Part shown: piece by piece, positions 34,856 to 43,768 of the stretch | Layout: the number at the start of each line of letters is the position of its first letter | Numbering within the stretch: position 1 is the stretch's first letter | Origin: Rhodococcus sp. HM1 | Lineage (GTDB): Bacteria; Actinomycetota; Actinomycetes; Mycobacteriales; Mycobacteriaceae | Direction: 5' to 3' | Length of the DNA stretch: 64,000 nt | NCBI RefSeq assembly: GCF_023218075.1 | Contig: NZ_JALPTB010000027.1 | Span: forward strand, 1-64,000 | Made by a program: the position numbers and the translations under genes | Notes under the pieces: model-generated | What the model was told of the DNA's origin: nothing | The model's input: the letters and a program-made list of their open reading frames with translations, nothing else | The model's database searches: none

Positions 34856-36523
34856 ATGGATACCGCAGTCCCGCACCCCGATCCGCCCGTCCGGCGGGTC
34901 GTCGACGCCATGGTCGACGCGGTCGCCGACCTGGGGGTGAGTCACGTCTTCGGGGTGGACGGCGCCAACATCGAAGATGTCTACGACGCGTTGTTCGCCA
35001 CCGACCGGCCCGTCCGCGGGGTGGTGGCCAAGCACGAGTTCGCCGCCGCCACGATGGCCGACGGCTATGCCCGCACCACCGGCGGGCTCGGGGTGGTGGC
35101 CGCGACCTCCGGCGGCGGGGCGATGAATCTGGTGGCCGGGCTCGCCGAGTCCTTCGCGTCCCGGGTCCCGGTGCTGGCGCTGGTCGGGCAGCCCCCGACC
35201 AGGCTCGAGGGCGCCGGCGCGTTCCAGGACTCGAGCGGTAAGGCCGGCACGATCCACGCGGTCCGGCTGTTCACCGAGATCTCCCGGTACTGCGCGCGGG
35301 TCGAGGGTCCGGACGAGTTGCCCCGGCACCTCGACCGGGCGGTCGCCGCGGCGTGGTCCGGTGGGCCCGCGGTGCTGTTGCTGCCGAAGGACGTGCAGCA
35401 GGCCGCCGTCGACCGCGGATTCGCGTTCGCACCGCCGGCCCGCCGCTCCGGCCACGATCCGCGTGGTCTCGCCCGGATCCGGGACCTGCTCGCCGCGGCC
35501 CGCCGGACCGGGAAGATCGTGTTCGTCGCCGGGGATCAGGTGGCGCGGGACGACGCCCGCGAGCAGCTGCGCGCCCTCGCCGCCGCGACGGATGCCGCGG
35601 TCGGGGTCGTCCCGGACGCCAAGGACGTCTATCCCGCCGACGAGCCGGGCTTCAGCGGGGTGGCCGGCTGCATGGGGCACGCCGAACTGGTCGAGGCGGT
35701 GCGGCACTGCGCGTTGTGCCTGCTGATCGGGACCCGGATGCCGGCCCTGGCCCGCACCGGTCTGGAGGCGGCCCTCGACACGGTCCCGGTCGCCGGCATC
35801 GGTGCCGAGCCCCCCTATCTGCCCGCCGAGCACGCCACCGTCCTCGACCTGCGTGCCGGGTTGGGTGCCCTCGCCGAGGAGCTGTCGCCGGCGCGGCCGG
35901 CCGGGGCCGTCGCGCCCTGGCTGTCGGCGCCGTTGCCGGTCCCGCTGCGCGACGGACCGGGGCTGCGGTACCGGGAGGCCGTCGAGGCGCTCGCGGTGAT
36001 GATGCCGGCCGGCGCCGATGTGTTCGCCGACGCCGGCAACACGGGAGCGTCGGTGGTGCACCATCTTCCGGTGTCGCGGGGTGGCCGGTTCGTCGTCGCG
36101 CTCGGGATGGGCGGGATGGGCTACAGCTTCGGCGCGGCGATCGGCTCCGCGTTCGCCCGGCAGCGGCGGACCTTCGTCATCGCCGGCGACGGCGCCTTCT
36201 TCATGCACGGGATGGAAATCCACACGGCGCTCGAATATCGGCTGCCGGTCACCTTCGTGGTGTTCAACAACAACGCCCACGCCATGTGCGTGACCCGCGA
36301 GCAGCTGTTCTACGGGAATCGGTACAGCTTCAACCGGTTCCGGCCGTCCCGGATCGCCGAGGGGGTCGCGGCGATGTTCCCGTCGATGCCCGCGTACCCG
36401 GCCGGGACCGTCGATCAGCTCTTCGACGCGCTCGAGCTCGCGACCTCGGCGAGCGGTCCGTCGTTCATCGCCGTGGACTGCGACCCCGACGAGATCCCCC
36501 CGTTCCTGCCCTTCCTGCAATGA
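34856..36523 (+). CDS. Thiamine-diphosphate-dependent enzyme (acetolactate synthase-like)
   Basis: A 555-residue ThDP enzyme with the three-domain layout of acetolactate synthase and benzoylformate decarboxylase. The catalytic Glu of the N-terminal PYR domain is E61 (AKHEFAAATMADGYAR). The cofactor motif G444-D-G running to N471-N472 is complete (IAGDGAFFMHGMEIHTALEY, FVVFNNNAH). It should make or break C-C bonds next to a carbonyl. AGGAG precedes the ATG. It is followed by an SRPBCC gene and a KAS III-like gene in the same direction, so the product is probably an acyloin or related acylated compound; that is inference. It lacks any regulatory subunit gene, unlike housekeeping ilvB. Confidence 0.88.
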   Translation: MDTAVPHPDPPVRRVVDAMVDAVADLGVSHVFGVDGANIEDVYDALFATDRPVRGVVAKHEFAAATMADGYARTTGGLGVVAATSGGGAMNLVAGLAESFASRVPVLALVGQPPTRLEGAGAFQDSSGKAGTIHAVRLFTEISRYCARVEGPDELPRHLDRAVAAAWSGGPAVLLLPKDVQQAAVDRGFAFAPPARRSGHDPRGLARIRDLLAAARRTGKIVFVAGDQVARDDAREQLRALAAATDAAVGVVPDAKDVYPADEPGFSGVAGCMGHAELVEAVRHCALCLLIGTRMPALARTGLEAALDTVPVAGIGAEPPYLPAEHATVLDLRAGLGALAEELSPARPAGAVAPWLSAPLPVPLRDGPGLRYREAVEALAVMMPAGADVFADAGNTGASVVHHLPVSRGGRFVVALGMGGMGYSFGAAIGSAFARQRRTFVIAGDGAFFMHGMEIHTALEYRLPVTFVVFNNNAHAMCVTREQLFYGNRYSFNRFRPSRIAEGVAAMFPSMPAYPAGTVDQLFDALELATSASGPSFIAVDCDPDEIPPFLPFLQ

Positions 36524-36541
36524 GTCTCGAGGAGGACCACC

Positions 36542-37198
36542 GTGACCGTCCCGCTTCCCGCCCTCGCGGACATCCCGAGCGGCGAGCTGCCCGGGGTGCT
36601 GCGGATCGAAACCTCCGACCGCGAGGCGACGACCCCGATCATCCTGGACATGCTGCGGTCGGTGTATCCGCACGACCGGATCTTCGGCGACTACTGCACC
36701 GTCAACGGCTACATCGCGGCGCCGCCGCGCGAGGTGTACCGGTACCTGTCGGACACCCGCAGCCTGGAGGAATGGACGTACAGTCTGCGCGACTTCACGC
36801 CCACCGAAACGCCCGGGCTGTGGTCGGCGCACGACCGACTCGGCAGCGACACCACCATCTACACCCGCACCGTGGCGAACCCGGACGCGATGACCGTCGA
36901 CTACCACTGCGCCTGGGATCAGGCCCGGCACCTGTGGATGATCTACCTGCTGCGGGTGGTCGACGCGCAGACGGTATTCGACAAGCCCGGATCGGTGGTG
37001 CTGTGGACCAACTGCCACCACCCGTTCTACGACCGCAACCCGTATCCGGAGACCGCGCCGGCGGGCCGCAAGGTCTGGGTCGGGGACTTCTGGGACATGT
37101 TCGCCGCCGGCCACCGGCTGGAACTGGACAACCTCACCGCCCTGTGCGAGTACCGGGTCCGCCACGGCCTGCCGATCACCCCGGCGTGGATGAGGTGA
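36542..37198 (+). CDS. SRPBCC-family protein in the ThDP operon
   Basis: A 218-residue protein starting at GTG 36542 behind GGAGG, 18 bp after the ThDP gene. The centre shows a START/polyketide-cyclase pattern: VNGYIAAPPREVYRYLSDTRSLEEWTYSLRDFTP, DRLGSDTTIYTRTVANPDAMTVDYHCAW. The first 50 residues and the last 30 are extra to the usual fold. In polyketide-like pathways such domains bind or cyclise intermediates. Here the role is unknown, but conserved spacing with its neighbours suggests a dedicated pathway protein. Confidence 0.75.
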   Translation: MTVPLPALADIPSGELPGVLRIETSDREATTPIILDMLRSVYPHDRIFGDYCTVNGYIAAPPREVYRYLSDTRSLEEWTYSLRDFTPTETPGLWSAHDRLGSDTTIYTRTVANPDAMTVDYHCAWDQARHLWMIYLLRVVDAQTVFDKPGSVVLWTNCHHPFYDRNPYPETAPAGRKVWVGDFWDMFAAGHRLELDNLTALCEYRVRHGLPITPAWMR

Positions 37199-37205
37199 GC
37201 ACGGC

Positions 37206-38219
37206 ATGGTCACGGTCAGCCTGCTCGACGTCGCGAGCTACCTGCCCGGCCCGCCGATCGGCACGGAGTTCTTCACCCGGTTCTCGCGGTCGGACCGGAT
37301 GGCCCGCAACGTCATGTTCCGCGCCCCCACGCACCGCCATCACGTGGCCGACGGGGAATCCGCCGTCGACATGGCCGAACGCGCCGTCGCTCCGCTGATC
37401 GAACGCCACGGCCGCGCGGCGGTCACCGGCGTGGATGTGCTGCTCACGCACACCCAACTGCCGGACCTGCCCGTGTGCGGGTGCGGGGCGGAGCTGGCAC
37501 GCCGGCTGGGCATGACGCCGCGGTGGATCCTCGACGTGCACAACGGGGGCTGCGCGGCGTTCGTGCACATGATCGAACTCGCCCGGACCCTCCTGACCGG
37601 TACCGGGGCCGGTACGGCGCTGATCGTCGCGGTGCAGAACAGCGCCGGCCAGATCTTCACCCAGCCCGACGTGCGGTCGCTCGCGCAGGCCGCGGTCCCC
37701 GGGGACGGTAGCGGCGCTGCGCTGCTGGGGGTGTCGGAACGCGCGCCGATCCTCGGCATCGAGAGCCGGCATCATCCCGAGTACGCCGGGGACATGACCG
37801 CCGAGATCGACCCGCCCCGCAAATACTGGGCCCCCGGCACCGGGCAACTGCACATCGCCTTCACCGACGCGAAGATCACCGCCGTCTTCGCCCGCGGCAA
37901 CCGGCTGGTCCCGGAGGTCGCGCTGGCGGTGTGCAATCGGATCGGCGTGAAGTCCACGGAGGTCGATACTTTCGTCACCAACCAACCCAACCGGTTGTTC
38001 CTGCGCAACTGGCGTGAGGCCCTCGAACTGGCCCCCGAGCGGCATCCCGACACCTTCGACGAGTGCGGCAACCTGTTCGGTGCGGCCCTCCCGGTCACCC
38101 TCGACGTCGAGAACCGGGCCGGCCGGATCCCGAACGGATCGCTGGTGCTGCTGGCCGGATTCGCGCACGCCGGTGACTACGCCGCCGCGGCGGCGATCCG
38201 GTGGGGCGCGGCGCCGTGA
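37206..38219 (+). CDS. KAS III-like (FabH family) acyltransferase with altered active site
   Basis: A 337-residue thiolase-fold enzyme. Nucleophile C116 is in DVHNGGCAAF, matching the FabH cysteine. The Asn of the triad is kept (N289 in CGNLFGAALP). The position of the catalytic His is Asn: TNQPNRLF (N259) aligns with the HQANxRI box. This suggests an acyl transfer or non-decarboxylating condensation rather than normal fatty-acid initiation. It begins 7 bp after the SRPBCC gene and closes the operon. Confidence 0.85.
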   Translation: MVTVSLLDVASYLPGPPIGTEFFTRFSRSDRMARNVMFRAPTHRHHVADGESAVDMAERAVAPLIERHGRAAVTGVDVLLTHTQLPDLPVCGCGAELARRLGMTPRWILDVHNGGCAAFVHMIELARTLLTGTGAGTALIVAVQNSAGQIFTQPDVRSLAQAAVPGDGSGAALLGVSERAPILGIESRHHPEYAGDMTAEIDPPRKYWAPGTGQLHIAFTDAKITAVFARGNRLVPEVALAVCNRIGVKSTEVDTFVTNQPNRLFLRNWREALELAPERHPDTFDECGNLFGAALPVTLDVENRAGRIPNGSLVLLAGFAHAGDYAAAAAIRWGAAP

Positions 38220-38237
38220 GTTTGTCGCGGCAGTGGG

Positions 38238-38849
38238 TCAGTTCGGCGGCGGGAGTTCGACATCGGTGAATTCGACGGTCGCCCCCTCGGTCAGCGGCGG
38301 GGTCTCGCCGGCCTCGCCGTGCCGGAAGAACGTGGGCGCGCCGAGCGTGGCCCGCAGCGTGTAGGTGCCGGGATCGGGCACCACGAAGTTGTCGGCGTAG
38401 TGGAAGAACGTGGAGTAGTAGAAGTTCAACTGCTTCGAATCGACCACCTGAGCGTCGGCGCCGACGACCTCGAGGGTGATCGGCACGTCGGGCACGATCC
38501 GCCCGGTCGACGCCTCGAACGGGATTATCTCGATGTGGTAGTTCTCCCCCGGTGCCGGTTCCCGGAACTGCTGCTCGGCGCCGGCCGGTTCGTACCACGG
38601 TTCGGCGGCCTCGACGATGTACGCCACCCGCCAGGGACCCGAGGTGGTCTCGCCGCCCTCGGCGGCGATTTCCTCTTCCACGGTGGTGTACTGCTCGACG
38701 ACACCGGCCGGGGCCGCGGCGTCGGCCGCTTCCGTCGTGGTGGCGGTGGTGGTCGAGTCGGCCTCGCTGCTGTCGCTGTCGCTGCAGCCCGCCAGGGCCA
38801 GAGCGCCGGCGGCACCCGCGGCCGCGAGAATTCGAGGGATCCGTCCCAT
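38238..38849 (-). CDS. P19-like iron-transport lipoprotein
   Basis: A 203-residue lipoprotein with lipobox LALAGC (C22) and a Thr/Ala-rich linker to about residue 50. The folded part matches the pattern of Campylobacter P19/FtrA-type metal-binding proteins: YHIEI (H105), STFFHYADNF (H150), and FFRHGE (H177) correspond to the P19 metal-ligand histidines, with PGTYTLRATL before the last. These proteins bind Cu/Fe on the outer face of the membrane and assist iron uptake. An IdeR-type box 40 bp upstream supports an iron role. No FTR1 permease is adjacent. Confidence 0.72.
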   Translation of the reverse strand: MGRIPRILAAAGAAGALALAGCSDSDSSEADSTTTATTTEAADAAAPAGVVEQYTTVEEEIAAEGGETTSGPWRVAYIVEAAEPWYEPAGAEQQFREPAPGENYHIEIIPFEASTGRIVPDVPITLEVVGADAQVVDSKQLNFYYSTFFHYADNFVVPDPGTYTLRATLGAPTFFRHGEAGETPPLTEGATVEFTDVELPPPN

Positions 38850-38888
38850 CGGTTCCTCCTCGGAAGTGCCGGACCGGAGGGGCTCGAA

Positions 38889-38907
38889 GCAAGTGAGGCT
38901 AACCTAG
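38889..38907. promoter_or_regulatory. IdeR/DtxR iron box
   Basis: The 19-mer contains AGGCTAACCTA, matching the right half of the consensus TTAGGTTAGGCTAACCTAA. Overall about 14 of 19 positions agree. It is 40 bp upstream of the P19-like gene (minus strand) and could also affect the divergent 39004 gene. Confidence 0.7.
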
Positions 38908-39003
38908 CATCGCTGTCGGGTGGTCGTGGGCCTTTCCCGGAACCGGCTCGTCCGGGCCGATATTCGATTGTCCGGCGGCGCCGGCGCTGCTTGGATCGGG
39001 GCC

Positions 39004-39636
39004 ATGAGCGAGCGCACCCGGATCACCCGCAAACCGGACCGCGGCACCGACGATCGGACGGTCCTGCACGGGCTGCTCGACGACGCGCGGGTGGCGCACG
39101 TGGCGTTCGTCCGTCACGGATATCCGGTGGTCTTGCCGATGGCGTTCGGCCGGGACGGCAACCGTCTGTTCCTGCACGGGTCGACCGGTGCCGGCGCGTT
39201 CCTCACCGCGCGCAGCGGCCTCGAGGTCTCGGTCGCCGTCACCAATCTCGACGGCCTGGTGTTCGCGCGCTCGACGTTCGACAGCAGCATGAACTACCGC
39301 AGCGCCGTCGTCTTCGGGGTCGCGACCCCGGTCGCCGACGACGAGAAGGAAGACGCACTGCGGGCGGTCACCGAACACCTCATGCCGGGCAGGTGGGACG
39401 AGGTCCGTCCCCCGTCCGCGAAGGAACTCGCCGCGACGACGGTGCTCGAACTTCCGTTGGACGAGGTGAGCGTGAAGGTCCGCGCCGCCGGGCCCGGCGA
39501 GTCCGCCGATGACGGTGAGGACCACAGCGTGTGGGCGGGGGTCGTCCCGCTGCGCACGGTCGCGGGTGCGCCGGAGCGGTCGCCGCTCGCCGATTCCGCT
39601 GTGCCACTGCCGGGCTCGGTCCGTTCCCTACTCTGA
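39004..39636 (+). CDS. Pyridoxamine 5'-phosphate oxidase-family (NimA-like) flavin protein
   Basis: A 210-residue split-barrel protein. The pattern DDRTVLHGLLDDARVAHVAFVRHGYPVVLPMAFGRDGNRLFLHGST is typical of the NimA-like flavin-reductase group, and SSMNYRSAVVFGVATPV is the matching second strand block. It probably binds FMN. Members can reduce nitro compounds, but the natural substrate is unknown. ATG 39004 is chosen; upstream frame is non-conserved. The IdeR box of the divergent gene lies 97 bp upstream, so iron control is possible. Confidence 0.82.
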   Translation: MSERTRITRKPDRGTDDRTVLHGLLDDARVAHVAFVRHGYPVVLPMAFGRDGNRLFLHGSTGAGAFLTARSGLEVSVAVTNLDGLVFARSTFDSSMNYRSAVVFGVATPVADDEKEDALRAVTEHLMPGRWDEVRPPSAKELAATTVLELPLDEVSVKVRAAGPGESADDGEDHSVWAGVVPLRTVAGAPERSPLADSAVPLPGSVRSLL

Positions 39637-39646
39637 CCCGCGGTGG

Positions 39647-39698
39647 GTGTGCACATCTTGTCGCTCCGTCTCGGCGTGTCGCGACAAGATGTGCACAC
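39647..39698. terminator. Perfect 18-bp inverted repeat between convergent genes
   Basis: Left arm 39647-39664 (GTGTGCACATCTTGTCGC) and right arm 39681-39698 are exact reverse complements with a 16-base loop. It sits 11 bp after the NimA-like gene and 34 bp before the selO stop. There is no T-run. It probably ends transcription from both sides, but such a long exact stem may also be a mobile repeat. Confidence 0.65.
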
Positions 39699-39731
39699 TC
39701 GGAAGCCTGTGCCGCTGCCGCTCGTCCCGGA

Positions 39732-41240
39732 TCACGTGCCGCAGAATGTCCGGAAGCTCTCGGTGAACGATTGCGGGGCAGGCTCGGTGTACTCGGACCA
39801 CTCGTCACGGCGGTCGAACGGATGCGTCACGACCTCGAGCAGCTTCTCGAAGGGCGCGAGGTCGCCGCCGGTCGCGGCTCGCAGGGCTGCGTCGAGCCGA
39901 TGGTTGCGCGGGATGTAGAGCGGGTTCACGCGGTCCATCGCGTCCGCCGCCTCCGACGGTCCACGGCCCTGCTGCTGCAAGGCATTTCGCCAGCGTTCCA
40001 GCCACGGCCCGATGTGCTCGCGCGGTACGAGTCGGTCGAGCGGCGCCGGATCCCCACGCAGTTCGTCCGCGAGAGCGCGGAAGGTGCCCGTCCAGTCGGC
40101 GCCGTGGCCGGCCAGCAGGGTCAGCAGGTCGTCGATGAGCGCCCGATCCACGGACCCGCCCGTGAAGGCGAGTTTCGCGGCCATCCCCGCCGTGTAGTGG
40201 TTCTCGTACCGTTCGTCGAAGGTGTCGAGGACGGCGGTGATCGCGGCGATCGCGTCGTTCGGCTCGGAATCGACCAGTGTCAGCAAGGTTTCCGCGAGGC
40301 GCGCCAGATTCCACTTCAGGACGCGCGGCTGGTTCCCGAACGCGTAGCGACCGGTGTGGTCGATGGAACTGAACACCGCCGCCGGGTCGAACCCGTCGAG
40401 GAAGGCGCACGGACCGTAGTCGATGGTCTCGCCGGAGATGGTCGTGTTGTCGGTGTTCATCACCCCGTGTACGAAGCCCACCAGCATCCACCGCGCCACC
40501 AGCGACGCCTGCGCCTCGACCACCGCCTGGAAGAAGGCCAGGTACCGACCGTCCTCCCCCTGCTCCGGCAGGGAGGTGAGCTCCGGATAGTGGCGGGCGA
40601 TCGCGTAGTCGGCGAGCGACTGCACGACCTCGCGCTGACGGACCGCGAACTCGAAGGTACCCACCCTCAGGTGACTGGACGCGACGCGCGCGAGCACGGC
40701 ACCGGGTTCGACGCCGTCACGGTAGACCGGCCGGCCGGTCGCCACCACCGACAGCGACCGGGTGGTGGGGATCCCGAGCGCATACATCGCCTCGCTCACC
40801 AGGTACTCGCGCAGCATCGGCCCGACCACCGCGAAGCCGTCGCCGCCCCGGGAGAACGGCGTGGGCCCCGAACCCTTCAGATGCAGATCCGCGCGCCGAC
40901 CGTCAGCGTCGACGAGTTCGCCGAGCAACAACGCCCGCCCGTCCCCGAGGAGCGGGGCGTACCCACCGAACTGGTGACCGGCATAGGCCATCGCGACCGG
41001 CTTCGCCCCGACCGGCACCGCGGAGCCGGCCAGCACGGCGACGCCGTCGTCGGTTCGCAGGGAGGCCGCGTCCAACCCCAGCGACGCCGCGAGGTCCTCG
41101 TTGAGCACGAGCAGCTTCGGGTCGGGTACCTCGGCGCCCTGCCACGGCACTGCCAACCCGCCCATCTCGTCGACGAACGTGCTCTCGAGGCCGGACACCG
41201 CGGTGCTCGTGCCTGTCGGGAAATCCGGGATCGTCGCCAT
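39732..41240 (-). CDS. selO: Protein adenylyltransferase SelO (YdiU/UPF0061)
   Basis: A 502-residue SelO pseudokinase. Family landmarks: [24 protein letters not shown] (about 86-108), [16 protein letters not shown] with ATP-binding K122, [21 protein letters not shown], and [24 protein letters not shown] with metal-binding Asn/Asp. SelO transfers AMP to Ser/Thr/Tyr of target proteins, linked to redox stress. The extreme C-terminus ends RTFCGT; a Cys near the end is common in the family. Confidence 0.95.
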   Translation of the reverse strand: MATIPDFPTGTSTAVSGLESTFVDEMGGLAVPWQGAEVPDPKLLVLNEDLAASLGLDAASLRTDDGVAVLAGSAVPVGAKPVAMAYAGHQFGGYAPLLGDGRALLLGELVDADGRRADLHLKGSGPTPFSRGGDGFAVVGPMLREYLVSEAMYALGIPTTRSLSVVATGRPVYRDGVEPGAVLARVASSHLRVGTFEFAVRQREVVQSLADYAIARHYPELTSLPEQGEDGRYLAFFQAVVEAQASLVARWMLVGFVHGVMNTDNTTISGETIDYGPCAFLDGFDPAAVFSSIDHTGRYAFGNQPRVLKWNLARLAETLLTLVDSEPNDAIAAITAVLDTFDERYENHYTAGMAAKLAFTGGSVDRALIDDLLTLLAGHGADWTGTFRALADELRGDPAPLDRLVPREHIGPWLERWRNALQQQGRGPSEAADAMDRVNPLYIPRNHRLDAALRAATGGDLAPFEKLLEVVTHPFDRRDEWSEYTEPAPQSFTESFRTFCGT

Positions 41241-41288
41241 CCCCCGAGCCTAGCCACCCCGCCGTGCGGTGCGCCGCGCGCACGACCG

Positions 41289-42887
41289 TCAGGTCGGTGC
41301 ATGTGCACCGAGGAAGTCGTCGATCGCCTGCACAACCTGCGCCGTCTGTTCGTCGTGGGGATTGTGCCCGGCGTGCTCGATGATCCGCAGCGTCGAGCCG
41401 GGGATGCCGGTCGCGAGCTCGTGTTGGCATGCCGGTGGGAAGACGAAGTCGTCGCGGCCGCCGAGAACCAGTGTGGGGGCATCGATCTCGCCGAGCCGGT
41501 CGAGGACCGACCACCCCTTCAGCAGGTAGCGACCGGCGAAGATGAGCGGCTCGGGCCGGGGTCGCGAGCGCCACGCTCCGGCGGCGAGTTCGCGAGCCAG
41601 GACGCCGAGACTGTAGTGGTGGAAGTACGCACGCCCGATCCGCGCGAAGATCGGGTAGTACTCACGCGGGGTGAACTCGCCCGTGAACCAGCGCCGCACC
41701 AAGTCGGCGTCCGCGCGACTGTAGCCGCGTTCGAGCACGACCTCGGCGGCGTTCTGCCGTTCCCACCGGCTGTCGGCGCTGGTGTCGAGCAGGACGAGTT
41801 GCGAGACGCGGTCGGGGTAGCGCAGCGCGTATTCGAGCGCGACCTGCCCGCCGAACGAGTGTCCGAGCACCGCCCACCGCCCGAATCCGAGGTGCTCACG
41901 CAGGCCGTCGGCGTCCGCGGTCAGGTTCTCCCAGGTCATCGATTCGACGGGCGCACCGACCGAGCGACCGTTGCAGCGATGGTCGTAGAACACGAGCGTG
42001 AACCGATCCGCGCACGCCCGCAGCGACTGCATCGTCCACAGATCCGCGGACGGGCCACCATGCATGATCAGCAGCGGAGGGCCCTGCCCGACGACGTCGA
42101 CATACAGGTGGGTGTCCCGGATCGGGATGCGGCCGGGCCGGACGCGGCGCAGCCCGGCCCACCCGCGTGGACGAATGAGATTTCCGCGGGGCGCAACCGC
42201 GTCCGTCGGAGGCTCCGAAGTCCGGGCGGCACGTTCGATGTTGCGCTTGAGAACCCTCAGCATGCGGGCCTGCATGATCCACACCATGGGCGGGAAGACC
42301 CAGAAATACACGAAACGGGCGACCCAGCGCGGACGGCCCGTCTGATACCCGCTGATGACCAGCCGGGTGCGCCGACCGGGCAGCTCCTTCAGCAGAAAGC
42401 CCCACGATCCTTCGATGTAGGCTGAGGGTCGGGGTTGACGAGGGTCGAGAGTTCGGCCGCGTAGATCGCTCAGACCGTGGAGGCCGAGGAACCGGTTCTT
42501 CTCCATCGTCGCGACGGTGTACGAGTCGAGAGGGCCCGCGCCGGGCGCCCAGTATCGGAGGGTGTCGCCGCACCGGAGGTCCTGCCACTCCGGATGCACC
42601 CGGCGCGCGCTCGGACGGCCCGCGTTGTCCAGGTGGTCCCACGAGTACCAGCCGCCGCGGTCCCAGCCCATCTGCACCAGCCAGGGCCAGACCTGCTCGG
42701 GCGGGGCGTCGATGGTGACGGCCATGGCTCCCGATCTCTCGCCGTCGGGAACCAGCTCGGCGCCGGGGAACGGTCCGGTGATCTCGTCCTCGGTGGCTCC
42801 CCATCGCACGAGCCGAGGACGTATCAGACCCGCGTAGAGTGCGGCCGCTGCCGCGCCCGTGATCCCGATGCCCGGTGCGAGTGTCAT
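41289..42887 (-). CDS. SRPBCC domain fused to alpha/beta hydrolase
   Basis: A 532-residue two-domain protein. Residues about 1-220 are SRPBCC-like (MAVTIDAPPEQVWPWLVQMGWDRGGWYSWDHLDNAG, SYTVATMEKNRFLGLHG). A basic linker follows, then an alpha/beta hydrolase domain from about 258 (IRDTHLYVDVVGQGPPLLIMHGGPSADLW). It has the nucleophile elbow GHSFGG (Ser about 344), an Asp segment (LVLGGRDDFVFPP) and a terminal His (EHAGHNPHDE). The hydrolase resembles proline iminopeptidases. Both halves look intact. Start 42887 is chosen; 42923 is an alternative. Role unknown. Confidence 0.82.
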   Translation of the reverse strand: MTLAPGIGITGAAAAALYAGLIRPRLVRWGATEDEITGPFPGAELVPDGERSGAMAVTIDAPPEQVWPWLVQMGWDRGGWYSWDHLDNAGRPSARRVHPEWQDLRCGDTLRYWAPGAGPLDSYTVATMEKNRFLGLHGLSDLRGRTLDPRQPRPSAYIEGSWGFLLKELPGRRTRLVISGYQTGRPRWVARFVYFWVFPPMVWIMQARMLRVLKRNIERAARTSEPPTDAVAPRGNLIRPRGWAGLRRVRPGRIPIRDTHLYVDVVGQGPPLLIMHGGPSADLWTMQSLRACADRFTLVFYDHRCNGRSVGAPVESMTWENLTADADGLREHLGFGRWAVLGHSFGGQVALEYALRYPDRVSQLVLLDTSADSRWERQNAAEVVLERGYSRADADLVRRWFTGEFTPREYYPIFARIGRAYFHHYSLGVLARELAAGAWRSRPRPEPLIFAGRYLLKGWSVLDRLGEIDAPTLVLGGRDDFVFPPACQHELATGIPGSTLRIIEHAGHNPHDEQTAQVVQAIDDFLGAHAPT

Positions 42888-42976
42888 CCGTTGAGGTTGC
42901 GCCCGTTCGCCGAGGCTGCGCAAGGGTGCCGGATACGGTCGAGGTAGGCGACCGGTCGGAGAGGAGGACGCACAGC

Positions 42977-43549
42977 ATGAGCGCTGGTCCCGGCACGTTG
43001 TGGACGATCGGGCATTGGACCTGCCCGCCGGCCGTCGTGCTCGACACGCTCACCTCGGCGGATATCGACTTGCTCGTGGACGTGCGCAAGATGCCGGGCT
43101 CGCGCCGGAGCCCGCAGTTCGACGCCGACGCAATGCCGGCCTGGCTCGGCGGCGCCGGTATCGGATACCTGCACCTGGCCGAGCTCGGCGGCCGGCGCCC
43201 GAAGCAGAAGGACGTCGACCCGACCCTCAACGCCGGGTGGCGGAACGCCGGTTTCAAGAACTACGCGGACTACAACTACACCCTCACGCCCGCCTTCGAG
43301 GCCGGTCTCGCGCGCCTCACCGACCTCGCCACGGACCGGCACGTCGCGATGATGTGCGGCGAGCCGATGCCCTGGCGCTGCCACCGCCTGCTGATCGCCA
43401 ACGTCCTGGCGGCGCGGGGATGGACGGTCGTGCACCTGATGACCGACGCCGCTCCGAGGCAGCACGAACTGGGACAGTGGGGTGCAGCACCGTCGGTGAG
43501 TCCCGACGGCGTCGTGACCTACCCGCAGATGACAGGAGACACCGCATGA
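42977..43549 (+). CDS. DUF488 family protein
   Basis: A 190-residue DUF488 protein: WTIGHWTCPPAVVLDTLTSADIDLLVDVRKMPGSRRSPQFDADAMPAWL at the start, YLHLAELGG, and the conserved C-terminal HVAMMCGEPMPWRCHRLLIANVL with Cys/Arg/His cluster. The family is unassigned; a nucleic-acid or nuclease-like role has been suggested on fold grounds only. GGAGGA precedes the ATG. The stop overlaps the next start (ATGA). Confidence 0.9.
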   Translation: MSAGPGTLWTIGHWTCPPAVVLDTLTSADIDLLVDVRKMPGSRRSPQFDADAMPAWLGGAGIGYLHLAELGGRRPKQKDVDPTLNAGWRNAGFKNYADYNYTLTPAFEAGLARLTDLATDRHVAMMCGEPMPWRCHRLLIANVLAARGWTVVHLMTDAAPRQHELGQWGAAPSVSPDGVVTYPQMTGDTA

Positions 43550-43767
43550 GCGAGAAGTTCGCGGTCGGCGACCACGTCGGCTGGAATTCCGAGGCGGGCC
43601 GGGTCTCCGGCACGATCACGAAGGTTCACACGAAGGACTTCGAGTACAAGGGGCACACCCGTCACGCCACCGAGGACGAGCCCCAATACGAGATCGCCAG
43701 CGACAAGACCGATCACGTCGCCGCCCACAAGGGTTCCGCGCTGACGAAACTCCCGGACCGCCACTGA
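43546..43767 (+). CDS. DUF2945-like (hypervirulence-associated TUDOR-domain) small protein
   Basis: A 73-residue protein: KFAVGDHVGWNSEAGRVSGTITKVHTKDFEYKGHTRHATEDEPQYEIASDKTDHVAAHKGSALTKL. The SH3/Tudor-like pattern of GD.V.W, G.I..V and PQYEI..D is characteristic of the DUF2945 family. It is coupled to the DUF488 gene, a pairing that suggests joint function. Its name comes from fungal homologues and says nothing about virulence here. Confidence 0.88.
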   Translation: MSEKFAVGDHVGWNSEAGRVSGTITKVHTKDFEYKGHTRHATEDEPQYEIASDKTDHVAAHKGSALTKLPDRH

Positions 43768-43768
43768 C

